A stretch of DNA of 34,952 nucleotides from JALRAP01 sp046302815 (lineage in GTDB: Bacteria; Bacteroidota; Bacteroidia; AKYH767-A; OLB10), in NCBI GenBank assembly GCA_046302815.1, contig JBKCHO010000098.1:1-34952 (forward strand), given 5' to 3'. Shown piece by piece: positions 16,839 through 25,400 of the stretch. The notes beneath the pieces are model-generated. The model worked only from the letters and a program-made list of their open reading frames with translations, was not told where the DNA came from and did no database searches. The translations under genes and the position numbers were made by a program. The stretch's first letter is position 1. Each line of letters opens with the position of its first letter.

Positions 16839-17582
16839 ATGGCCTCTTTGTTCAGCATTTTCAGAAAAAAAACTGTGCCTCTAGCTGATTATTCCTGGCT
16901 AGGAACCGATATGCATTCGCACTTGTTGCCTGGATTGGATGATGGCGCCCCTGATTTAGAATCATCCTTGAAGCTCATTCGTGCTTTGAACGAGATGGGA
17001 TTCAAAAAATTCTGGTGTACTCCTCACATCATGAGCGATTTTTATAGGAATGACGCCTCCAGTATCTTTCCCGTATTAGAGGCTGTTCGCGATGCGGTAA
17101 AGGATGCGGGTATTCCAGTAGAGGTTCATGCTGCGGCTGAGTATTATGTGGACGACGGTTTTGTTAAAAAACTGGCTCATGAAAAGTTGTTGACTTTAGG
17201 AGAAAAGCATTTGCTTTTTGAGGTTTCATATATCAATGCACCCGAAAATCTCGATAAGGTTATCTTCGATATGCAATTGAAAGGTTATCGCCCCATCATG
17301 GCGCATCCGGAGCGATATCCTTTTTGGTATCGTGATTTTGACAAATACAAAACCTTCCGCGACCAAGGTGTGATGCTTCAGGTTAACATGAACTCTCTGT
17401 GCGGCTACTATGGTCCCGATGCCAAAGCCATAGCTTTGAAAATGGTTGAAGAAGGTATCGTTGATTTGTTGGGTACAGATTGTCATCATGAAAGGCATTT
17501 GGAGGGTATAAAAAAGGGACTCAAAGAGGCCTCCATGCGCAAGCTGATGGAGCAGACAGCCCTCTTTAATGCATCCTTGTAG
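16839..17582 (+). CDS. PHP-type protein-tyrosine phosphatase, CpsB/YwqE family
   Basis: A 247-residue metal-dependent phosphatase. ATG 16839 follows the previous stop by two bases and is preferred over GTG 16815, which lies inside wbpP. Metal-ligand motifs of the PHP fold are visible: GTDMHSHLLPGLDDGAPD, WCTPHIMSDFY, AAAEYYVDDGF, IMAHPERYPFW and LLGTDCHHERH. In other bacteria CpsB/YwqE dephosphorylates the Wzc/CpsD-type tyrosine kinase controlling capsule polymerisation. No such kinase or Wza exporter is in this window. It is the last gene of the cluster; no hairpin follows. Confidence 0.88.
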   Translation: MASLFSIFRKKTVPLADYSWLGTDMHSHLLPGLDDGAPDLESSLKLIRALNEMGFKKFWCTPHIMSDFYRNDASSIFPVLEAVRDAVKDAGIPVEVHAAAEYYVDDGFVKKLAHEKLLTLGEKHLLFEVSYINAPENLDKVIFDMQLKGYRPIMAHPERYPFWYRDFDKYKTFRDQGVMLQVNMNSLCGYYGPDAKAIALKMVEEGIVDLLGTDCHHERHLEGIKKGLKEASMRKLMEQTALFNASL

Positions 17583-17721
17583 CCTTCTGATTCCATTAAG
17601 AATTTTCAATTTCCGAGTGCCATTTCCTTGGATTTCCCTATCTTTACATAACTACGGTGCTTTCGGATGCGTTTTCGCCTCAGACGGCCTCGCATCAATC
17701 ACAATCAACAAATACAACATT

Positions 17722-18231
17722 ATGAAAATTGAAATCAACAAAGTGGTTTCCGTTACCTATCGTTTGGAAGCCAACACTGAGGGTGTCGAAAAGCAACACA
17801 TCGAAACAGCTGGAAAAGATAAACCTTTGACCTTTCTTTTCGGTTCTGGTGGACTTATTCCGGCATTCGAAGAAAATCTAAATGGAAAATCAGTTGGTGA
17901 TTCGTTTGCATTCAGCATCGATCCTGAAAACGGATATGGTATGCAGGACCCAGATGCTCTCGTTGAATTACCGATGGACATTTTCAAAGTAGACGGAGTT
18001 ATTGATATGGAGCTGATCCGCGTTGGAAATTTGGTGCCTATGAGCGATAGCCAAGGCAACCGCTTGGATGGAAGAGTTATGGCAGTTACCGCAGATCATG
18101 TTAAAATGGATTTTAATCATCCATTAGCAGGTCATCATTTGCATTTCTCTGGCGAGGTGATTGAAATCCGTGAAGCCTCTGCCGAGGAGATCGCACATGG
18201 ACACGCACATACCGGTCACGACGGACATTGA
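17722..18231 (+). CDS. slyD: FKBP-type peptidyl-prolyl isomerase, SlyD-like
   Basis: A 169-residue cytoplasmic prolyl isomerase and chaperone. ATG 17722 gives the family N-terminus (MKIEINKVVSVTYRLE); the frame extends upstream to 17569 but that part resembles no protein and overlaps the phosphatase end. The FKBP core (LTFLFGSGGLIPAFEENLNGKSVGD) is interrupted by the insert-in-flap domain (ENGYGMQDPDALVELPMDIF to HPLAGHHLHFSGEVIEI), as in SlyD. The C-terminus is short and His-rich (HGHAHTGHDGH), suggesting modest metal binding. A weak TATCTTTA box at 17639-17646 and the 139-bp gap suggest it is transcribed separately from the sugar operon. Confidence 0.92.
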   Translation: MKIEINKVVSVTYRLEANTEGVEKQHIETAGKDKPLTFLFGSGGLIPAFEENLNGKSVGDSFAFSIDPENGYGMQDPDALVELPMDIFKVDGVIDMELIRVGNLVPMSDSQGNRLDGRVMAVTADHVKMDFNHPLAGHHLHFSGEVIEIREASAEEIAHGHAHTGHDGH

Positions 18232-18248
18232 TTCTTCGAGCTATTATA

Positions 18249-18279
18249 AAAAGCCCGTATCATTTCGATGCGGGCTTTT
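18249..18279. terminator. Bidirectional terminator overlapping the end of the EamA gene
   Basis: AAAAGCCCGTATC (18249-18261) pairs with GATGCGGGCTTTT (18267-18279) with one G-T wobble and a 5-nt loop, and T-rich or A-rich tracts flank both sides. It serves slyD on the plus strand. On the minus strand it forms the last codons (KPASK and stop) of the EamA gene, whose TGA lies at 18262-18260. Confidence 0.85.
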
Positions 18280-19132
18280 CTTTTATCTGGTAGGTTAGCA
18301 TACTAAACACAACTCCTGCAACTACCAATGCCATACCTGCGATGGTGTTCCAGCTATATCGTTCATCGAACAAGAAAAATCCCGCCAAGGTAGCATATAC
18401 CACTCCGATATAATTCAAGATGGAAACGCCGGCAACCTTTTCCATTTGTAATGACTTGGTCATGTTCACTTGTCCGAGCTGGGTGAAGAGTCCTACCAGA
18501 ATCAAATTCATCCAATCCCATCCGGTTGGCATAACAAATACCGGAGCGGTGAAGAACAATCCGGTGATGGTACCGAGGAGTTGAAAATGGAATACCACTA
18601 CTAACGGATGCTCCTTGTCTTTGATGGTTCGGATGGTGATGTAAGCGAGTGCAGAGCCGAGTGCGGAGAGGATACCGATGAGGATGTAAAAGTTTTCAGC
18701 CTGATTGCTTACGCCTTGGATGATAATAACTCCGATGAAGGAAAGTATGAAGAAAAGCCATTGGGCTGGTCGTACTTTCTCATCCAATACATATACAGCG
18801 AGTATAGTGGTGAAGATAGGTGAGAGGTATTGGATGGTAACGGCTGTGCCCAAGGGCAGATGTGCTATGGTAGCGACATAGGCCACCAGCGATGCAGTTC
18901 CGAAAACACCTCGTAGCAAGAGTAATCTTCGGTTGGTCCCCTTCCAATCCACACCTTGACTCCGCAGGTACCACAGGCAAATCAGAAGGGAGATACCACA
19001 TCGGAAAAAGACCACTTCCATGGTTGGAAGGTGGCTCACTGCTTTGATGAAAATGTTCATCAACGCAAAATAGAAGGTAGCCAACAGCATGTGCCGGGCA
19101 CCCGGAGTAATGAACGGCTTGACTGAAGTCAT
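18260..19132 (-). CDS. EamA-family (drug/metabolite superfamily) transporter
   Basis: A 290-residue inner-membrane protein with about ten hydrophobic helices arranged as two EamA repeats: the first from ARHMLLATFYFALMNIFIKA to about residue 140, the second from FYILIGILSALGSALAYITI to LVVAGVVFSMLTY. Conserved positions include the FFRCGISLL helix-2 motif, YLSPIFTTILAVYVLDEK at the end of repeat 1, and the matching YIGVVYATLAGFFLFDER in repeat 2. The substrate cannot be read from the sequence; relatives move amino acids, purines or metabolites. It is divergent from recX, with a candidate minus-strand promoter at 19140-19168. Confidence 0.9.
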   Translation of the reverse strand: MTSVKPFITPGARHMLLATFYFALMNIFIKAVSHLPTMEVVFFRCGISLLICLWYLRSQGVDWKGTNRRLLLLRGVFGTASLVAYVATIAHLPLGTAVTIQYLSPIFTTILAVYVLDEKVRPAQWLFFILSFIGVIIIQGVSNQAENFYILIGILSALGSALAYITIRTIKDKEHPLVVVFHFQLLGTITGLFFTAPVFVMPTGWDWMNLILVGLFTQLGQVNMTKSLQMEKVAGVSILNYIGVVYATLAGFFLFDERYSWNTIAGMALVVAGVVFSMLTYQIKEKPASK

Positions 19133-19139
19133 GAGGAAG

Positions 19140-19168
19140 CGAAATTAATTGAATTGCCGGATTGTCAA
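19140..19168 (-). promoter_or_regulatory. Candidate promoter of the EamA gene
   Basis: Read on the minus strand, TTG (19168-19166), an 18-nt spacer, and TAATTTCG (19147-19140) approximate the TTG / TAnnTTTG pair, with one mismatch in the -7 box. It is only 7 bp before the ATG at 19132. Confidence 0.3.
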
Positions 19169-19260
19169 ACAGTCGTGCTTTTGTTTTGGATTCTCCAAGC
19201 AGGCGAATGCTGATTTTATGAATTTAGCGATTGGCGCGGATTTCCTGTTTAGGCAAAACA

Positions 19261-19301
19261 AAATCTGTGTTAATCCAAGTGGATCCGCTAGATCCGCGTT
19301 C
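19261..19301. repeat. Degenerate ~10-bp tandem repeat, copy A (RATCCGCGTT family)
   Basis: Four imperfect units of 9-10 bp (AATCTGTGTT, AATCCAAGTG, GATCCGCTA, GATCCGCGTT) lie in the EamA/recX gap, ending 37 bp before the recX start. A similar four-unit block occurs at 32085-32124 before pyrC, indicating a dispersed family. Confidence 0.5.
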
Positions 19302-19328
19302 TGTTTTTCATTATGCGTCTTTTCCACT

Positions 19329-19336
19329 TAACTTTG
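19329..19336 (+). promoter_or_regulatory. -7-like box abutting the recX start codon
   Basis: TAACTTTG matches TAnnTTTG and ends one base before the ATG at 19338. If used, transcription would begin at or just after the first ATG, giving a leaderless message or use of the second ATG at 19341. Confidence 0.35.
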
Positions 19337-19337
19337 T

Positions 19338-19829
19338 ATGATGCCCAAATCTCCAAAAACGGTTGTTCACACCTTGTTCACAGCTCTCGAAAAACTTCGT
19401 TCGTATTGTGGGTATCAGGAGCGTAGTCAGCAGGAGGTAAGGGATAAACTATATTCCTTGGGGATGAACAAGGAAGAGGTGGAGCAGGGTTTGACGGCGT
19501 TGATCACGGAGGGGTTTGTGAACGAAGGTCGTTTTGCCGAAGCCTATGCCAGAGGTAAGCACCGCGCCAAGCGTTGGGGTCGGATCAAGATTCGGATGGG
19601 ATTGAAGAGGCATGGAGTTTCTGATGCGTGTATTCGAAGGGCATTGGAATCGTTGGATGACTCCGAGTACCTGGCAACACTTAGGAAACTACTGGATATA
19701 AAGCGCAAGTCGTTGGGAGGTAAGGATGATTTCAAGACAAAACAATCCTTGATGCGTGCTGGAATCAGCCACGGTTTTGAGCCCGATCTGGTAGGTGATT
19801 GTTTACGGATGGATGTGGATGAAAATTGA
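19338..19829 (+). CDS. recX: RecX-family regulatory protein
   Basis: A 163-residue all-helical protein that in other bacteria binds RecA filaments and limits recombinase activity. Family blocks: LEKLRSYCGYQERSQQEVRD, KLYSLGMNKEEVEQGLTALI, FVNEGRFAEAYARGKHRAKR, then WGRIKIRMGLKRHGVSDACI. Length is typical for the Bacteroidota form. The start may be either of two adjacent ATGs (19338, 19341). recA is not in the window. An HD-domain gene follows 64 bp later in the same direction. Confidence 0.9.
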   Translation: MMPKSPKTVVHTLFTALEKLRSYCGYQERSQQEVRDKLYSLGMNKEEVEQGLTALITEGFVNEGRFAEAYARGKHRAKRWGRIKIRMGLKRHGVSDACIRRALESLDDSEYLATLRKLLDIKRKSLGGKDDFKTKQSLMRAGISHGFEPDLVGDCLRMDVDEN

Positions 19830-19893
19830 TGGATTCAACAGGTGATGATTCGCTTTTTTCATTAATTTAGACACTCGTCTACGCATACATAGT

Positions 19894-20478
19894 ATGTCAC
19901 CTCGTTTCCAAAAAGCCCACGATTATATGATGGCCCGATTGCAACGGGAGTTATCACCTCGTTTGTATTACCATAATGCAGATCATGTGCGCGATGTGAT
20001 TGATTCAGCCTTACGCATTGGTCGTGCTGAAGGAGTTGACGACTCGGGTTTGGAGTTGATTGGCGTTGCAGCTGTTTTCCATGATTCCGGTTTTATTTTG
20101 GACTCCAAAGACCATGAGGCAACCGGCTGTTTGTTTGCACAGGATTTTTTACCGAGTGTTGGATTCTCAGAAAATGAAATTGAATTGGTTTGTGGTATGA
20201 TCATGGCTACGCATGTGCCGCAATTGCCGCGCAATGACTGGGAGATGATCATTTGCGATGCAGACCTGGATTATCTGGGTCGTGATGACTTCTTTGAAAC
20301 AGGCAACAAGGTGTATCGGGAGCTAGTTGAATTCGGTCATTTGACTAATGAGCGTGAATGGAACGAGATGCAGGTCCGTTTTTTGTTGGAGCATCATTAT
20401 TTCACGCAGACTTCAATTCTCCAGCGAAAGCCAGTTAAAGACGCGAATTTGGAGAAGGTCAGATTGTTGTTGGTTTAG
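19894..20478 (+). CDS. HD-domain phosphohydrolase-like protein
   Basis: A 194-residue soluble protein with the HD metal-binding pattern: YYHNADHVRDV (H27, H31), AAVFHDSGFI (the H63-D64 pair), a further His in DSKDHEATGC, and a later Asp in IICDADLDYLGRDD. These match HD phosphohydrolases acting on nucleotides or similar phosphoesters, but the substrate is not evident. The C-terminal third (LVEFGHLTNEREWNEMQVRF) is common to small Bacteroidota HD proteins. Its TAG stop interlocks with the TAA stop of the convergent cyclase gene, so there is no room for a terminator. Confidence 0.85.
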   Translation: MSPRFQKAHDYMMARLQRELSPRLYYHNADHVRDVIDSALRIGRAEGVDDSGLELIGVAAVFHDSGFILDSKDHEATGCLFAQDFLPSVGFSENEIELVCGMIMATHVPQLPRNDWEMIICDADLDYLGRDDFFETGNKVYRELVEFGHLTNEREWNEMQVRFLLEHHYFTQTSILQRKPVKDANLEKVRLLLV

Positions 20479-22400
20479 GCCAAAGCTCCTTCAACGAAAT
20501 ACATCTCAATTTCCCCTTTGTTCTTGGCCGCCACTTTGCCACGGGGTGTGCATTTGAACTTGTCTTTTACCAGAGCGTAGGTGGCTTCGCTGATGTTTAC
20601 TTTTCCTACAGCACCACTGCTCTCCATCCGTGAGGCTGTATTTACGGTGTCGCCCCAGATGTCGTAGGCGAACTTTTTCGTTCCAACCACTCCTGCTACA
20701 ACCGGGCCGGAGTGAATGCCCAGCCGTAGCTCGAAATAGGGTAGGTTGGAATTGATTCGGTTCGCTTTGTTGGTTTCAATGAATGCCTGCATTTCCAGTG
20801 CCGCTTTCACCATTCGTTCGGCATGGTCTTCACATGGTGTAGGAATACCTCCGGCACACATGTAACTGTCGCCGATTGTTTTGATCTTCTCCAATCCGTG
20901 CTTGGTTACTATCCGGTCGAACTCGGAGTAGCATTGGTTGATTTCCTCTACCAATTCTTCGGCAGAAAGTATCTCACTCGCTTGGGTAAAGTTCTTGAAG
21001 TCGGTAAAAAGCACCGAGATGGAATCGAAGCTTTTGGCTTTGGCGCTACCGGTGGCTTTCAATTCTTCTGCTGTTTCCTCAGGAAGGATATTCAACAACA
21101 ACTCATCACTGCGCTTTTTCTCTTTGGATATGCGGTTGCGTTGGGATAGGAAAACACCCGCGAAGAGCAATACAATGGCAAATCCGCCAATGAAGCCATT
21201 GCGGACGAGTTTTTGTCTTTTGATTTCTTGCTCTTTAATTTGCTGGTCTTTTGTAAGTAAATTTATCTCAGACTCTTTTTTCTCAATATCAAAAGTGAAC
21301 TGCAAAGTCCCGAGTTTTTTTTGAATGTCTAAATTAAAGAGTGTGTCCTTTATAGTCAATAAAGAGTCTTGGTATTGATTCGCTAATTTGTACTGCCCAT
21401 TCAAGGAATAAGCTTTGGCCAACCCTTCGAACGCATCTTTTAATTGATATGAAGCACCTATTTGTCTTGATAAATTCTCGGCCTCTCCGTAATATGTTAT
21501 GGCTTTTGAAAAGTCATTTTTCATCAAATTAGTTTTACCTAAGCCAATAAGTGAAAGTGCAATATCGTTTTTAGATTCTAGCTTTTTTGAAATTGTAAGG
21601 GCATCGTATTGATAAGATTCAGCTTTCGAAAAATCGCCTTTATTGGTGTAAGCTTTGCCTAAGCCCAAGAGTGTATATGGTAAATTTTCACTCTTTTCGA
21701 GAGCTTTTGCAGAGATTTCGAAATAATACAATGCGGTGTCTACTACTCCTGATTCAAGGTATAACTCTCCTATGTTAACTGTAACGGTACCAATGGCATC
21801 GTTGTCATCGATATTTGAAACTAGGGCATACGCTTTTAAAAAAAAATCAAGCGCTTGTTTATGAGTTGCTTTTTTATTTAGATAAACTGTGCCGATATTT
21901 TGGTATAATGTAATCATTCGGAGTGTATCGGATAATGATTCTGCTTTTTTTAAGGAACTCAAGTAATATTCAAGTGCTGTTGCGTCATCTCCTTGGTTAA
22001 AAAAAGCCGCACCTAAGTTGCTTTCAATATTAGCTACTCCAGCTAAATCGCCGAGGTTGCTAAAAATATTTAATGCTTCGTTCCAATTTTCAAGTGCGTT
22101 GATATAATCTCCTTTATTGTAATAGATAATTCCGAGATTTTTTAGTGCACTAGCGGTGGTTCTTGGCAGGTTGCATTTTTTAGATTCTTCCAGTGCCTCT
22201 GTTGATTTTTGGATGGCAAGATCCGGGTTCGAGTTGAAAAATTCTTTACTGGTCTCAATCTTTTTATTAAGTAAAGTTGAGTCGCAAGCGGCTTTCGCTG
22301 AAAAACAATAAAAAACACATACTAAGATAAACAGTAGGGCTTGACAAATCATACTTGAAGGATTTGCTCGTTTTCGTTCAGTATTGTGTTTATTCAGCAT
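20475..22400 (-). CDS. TPR-sensor class III adenylate cyclase
   Basis: A 641-residue membrane protein. A signal or anchor segment (about 17-37) is followed by about eight tetratricopeptide repeats (residues 80-350, for example ALKNLGIIYYNKGDYINALE), a short coiled coil (370-398), one membrane helix (401-420) and a cytoplasmic class III cyclase domain (455-640). Metal aspartates are D467 (LFTDFKNFT) and D511 (TIGDSYM). The purine-selecting pair is K507 (KIKTIGD) and D580 (FAYDIWGD), the adenylate-type combination. N587 and R591 of NTASRMES, needed for transition-state binding, are present, so it should be active and make cAMP from ATP. The TPR region is predicted periplasmic and may sense a protein or peptide. 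No cAMP receptor gene is nearby. A separate transcription unit, isolated by the terminator at 22425-22461. Confidence 0.9.
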   Translation of the reverse strand: MLNKHNTERKRANPSSMICQALLFILVCVFYCFSAKAACDSTLLNKKIETSKEFFNSNPDLAIQKSTEALEESKKCNLPRTTASALKNLGIIYYNKGDYINALENWNEALNIFSNLGDLAGVANIESNLGAAFFNQGDDATALEYYLSSLKKAESLSDTLRMITLYQNIGTVYLNKKATHKQALDFFLKAYALVSNIDDNDAIGTVTVNIGELYLESGVVDTALYYFEISAKALEKSENLPYTLLGLGKAYTNKGDFSKAESYQYDALTISKKLESKNDIALSLIGLGKTNLMKNDFSKAITYYGEAENLSRQIGASYQLKDAFEGLAKAYSLNGQYKLANQYQDSLLTIKDTLFNLDIQKKLGTLQFTFDIEKKESEINLLTKDQQIKEQEIKRQKLVRNGFIGGFAIVLLFAGVFLSQRNRISKEKKRSDELLLNILPEETAEELKATGSAKAKSFDSISVLFTDFKNFTQASEILSAEELVEEINQCYSEFDRIVTKHGLEKIKTIGDSYMCAGGIPTPCEDHAERMVKAALEMQAFIETNKANRINSNLPYFELRLGIHSGPVVAGVVGTKKFAYDIWGDTVNTASRMESSGAVGKVNISEATYALVKDKFKCTPRGKVAAKNKGEIEMYFVEGALA

Positions 22401-22424
22401 GAGCCCTAAGGTATCAATTTTGTG

Positions 22425-22461
22425 AAAATAAAAACGGGGGCAAAGCCCCCGTTTTTATTTT
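22425..22461. terminator. Strong hairpin terminator of the giant T9SS gene
   Basis: A perfect 17-bp inverted repeat (AAAATAAAAACGGGGGC and its complement) with a 3-nt loop. The symmetric A/T arms let it work in either direction. On the minus strand it lies 15 nt after the giant gene's stop and 25 nt before the cyclase start. Confidence 0.93.
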
Positions 22462-22475
22462 CGTGTTATTTGTTT

Positions 22476-25400
22476 TTATAGCTTCATAAATCTGAACACA
22501 TAGCGGCTATCTGTGGTTTGAACAGAGAGTACATATATCCCTGGATTCAAATGAGATATATTGATTTTTGCTGAATCAACTGGAGATTCGAAAATCCCAT
22601 CGTTCAGATATACCATTCTTCCAGCTGCATCCATCACCGTTAAAATTTTGATGGATTGGTTCTCGAATTTGGATAGGATATTCAATTCCTCATTTGCTGG
22701 ATTAGGAAAAACACTGAATTGTTCTGCGGCAATTTCAGGATTTTGGATGGTCCTATTCAAATGGGCTGCACACTTATTAGAGGTTGAAGTACCTGAGTTG
22801 CTGGTTGCAGATACCTGCTGATTGCCATTGTAGCTGATGCAAACCCATTGGATACTTTGGCCATCAAATGGAATCTCATAAACTCCTATGGTATTGGCCG
22901 CAAACAGAGTTGGTGGGTTTCCGACATATTGACCAGCGGCATTGAAATAGTTGGTTGGTCCAAGCGGAACATATACCGGTGTGTTATTCTGGTTCTCCCA
23001 TTGGAATCGAGCTAGGAATGGGAAGCCAGAGGGATGGTTGGATACGGTATCCACACAAACCAGCGACACATTGATCTTCTTAGCACCTTGTCCCTTTGGA
23101 TTAACATACAATGGACCACTCACATAGTTGATGTTGTAGTTTCCAGGAACAGCAAGTACTAAGTTGGCTGGAGTAATGGTATATTGTCCTGCCTGTGTAC
23201 AACAGCCCAATGGGCTCACATTGTAAGTCGGACCGGAAACCACAGTATTTTGTCCTCCTAAAACGAATCCCGTAATTGTCGAAGTAAATGCTGGCAATGG
23301 ATCATTTCGGTTGATGAATTTCAAGTCGGCGGTTACGGTCAATGAGGCAGGATTAACCAGTAGGTTACCAATATTATAGCTTAAAATATAGTCGGCAGGT
23401 TGAGTTAATGAAATTCCTGATGGTACGATGCTATAATTTCCAGCAGGATAGATTGGTATAACGGAGGTATTTCCATTCAATACATTATATCCGATATTTC
23501 CAGTTGAAATTTGGGTTAAGGTCTCGCCATATTGAAGGCCAGTGATAGAGGAGGTCAATGAAATAGATTCTCCATATGCGCCTGATTTGTTGTCCGCAGT
23601 AATATTGAGAGGTCTTGGTAGTATGGTTAAGGTGCCTAATCCGTATGCAATATCAAAATTGCTTGACAATAATGCCCCTGGTACAATTGCATGAGTTCCT
23701 GCATATGTTCCGGTTATCATATTGATACCTTCAAATGTTATTAATGTGTCGTTAACAGGTGCATTGACATCATCTTCGTCGATGATCACAGCAAGGCTAT
23801 CATTGCTTTCTGAGGTAGAGTCAGAGCTTGATGAGTTTAAAAGCGTATTTCCATTAACTAAGGCTCGTCCATTAACTAAGGCTCGTCCATTGACTAGGGC
23901 TCTGCCATTTGTTAATGGCGGGTTCGCACTGACGAGAGTCGTAGTATCCTCGTTAATTTGGTAATTAAATATTGATGCATTTGCAACATCTACAATATTT
24001 GTAGTGTCGTAAACAATACTTCCATTAACCAATGCTCTTCCATTGACCAAAGCTCTTCCATTGACCAACGCCCTTCCACTCACTAAAAATGCTAATCCTT
24101 GTAAATCGGCATTTACTAACGCTCGACCATTAACTAGTGCTCTTCCATTTACCATGGCAATCGAGTTTGAAATATCTTCCTTGTGATCGATTTCGATTGT
24201 GGATTTGAATGAAATCAACTCAGAAGGTAGTATTTCAGTAGTATCAAAATCATAATTAAAATCAATATCATCTCCATCCAACTTATCCCCATACGTAATC
24301 GTCGTATCTTTCGGAGTAATCACCAATGGCATGCGATTGATGGTAAGCAAGCCATTGGTCAAGGTATAATCGTAGAACGTGTTAAAGCCCGGATCGAAGG
24401 TGCCCTGGTTGAGAGCGATGGCGTAAATACCCACATTGCTCATGCTGGTCGCCGGAGTGCTGATGGTAAGGTTGGCCAAGCCGAGATCGGCGAGGGTAAA
24501 ACTGGTGGATGCCAAAGGAGCTCCATCAACGGTTACCTGGTAGGTCAAGGTTGGAATGGCCTCACCAAACTTCTTGACCTTGTTGTCTGCAGTTACTGCC
24601 ACAACCTTCTTGATCGGGTCGAAGAAGAACAATGTGTCGGAATTGCCGCCATCGTTGATGTTCGGTACAATAGGAGGCGTATAAACATACAGTCCGTAAT
24701 TACCGAAGAAGGTTGGCAAACTTGCAGTCAGCACATTTCCATTCACAAATGAAGTACTCAAGGTGTCGCCATTGAACACCACCAACGATTGTGTGGTGAA
24801 GAAATTTCCGTAAACGGTAACGGTGGTAGCGGCTGAGCCAGGAGTGATTGGCGTGCGTATGGAATCCAAGTTCGGTGTGGGTGCAGCGAAGGTGGCCAAA
24901 GCATCGTAAGCTTGGATGTAACCGTTTCCGGTAGCAAAATCGAAACCAGGAGTCGACAAATCCAACGCGGTTGTTTGGAGGATGTTGCGGATTTCAGATG
25001 GTGAAAGTTCTTGGTTATAGAACTTCATCTTTCCATGCTTCAACAATGCACCCACGCCTGCAGCATGTGGAGCAGCAGCCGAAGTACCGAAGAAATTCGG
25101 GAAAGCATCACCATCCACATTGGGAGCGCCCAACTGTACGGTAGTATTACCGCCATTCGGAGCAACCAAATCAGGCTTGTTGCGGACAACACCATTCACT
25201 TCTGTTCCTCCTCGAGATGAAAAGTTTTGTACGGGCGGATTGAATGGAGCAGGGTTGAAGGGAGGTGTATTGGTGAAGTTGACCGCGCCCAAAGTGATGG
25301 CGCCGTTTGCGTTCGATTGTCCTACGATAGTGGATGATCCATTGGTGTATTCATTAAAGCTGAGCTCACCACGGAATACTATGAATTTGAACTTGGCAGG

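Noticed and set aside
7388..17582. A complete capsule or O-antigen locus
   Set aside because: No glycosyltransferase, Wzx, Wzy, Wza or Wzc gene is present; only precursor synthesis and a phosphatase are seen.
17569..17721. 51-residue N-terminal extension of SlyD
   Set aside because: The sequence resembles no FKBP extension and overlaps the phosphatase end; ATG 17722 gives the family N-terminus.
19145..19331. Two overlapping 60-codon frames, one on each strand, in the EamA/recX gap
   Set aside because: They are antisense mirror frames over promoter and repeat sequence, with no protein-like features.
23851..24158. Regularly spaced near-identical short repeats that could suggest a CRISPR array
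   Set aside because: Units are contiguous 18-bp repeats without unique spacers, keep a reading frame within the giant gene, and no cas genes are present.
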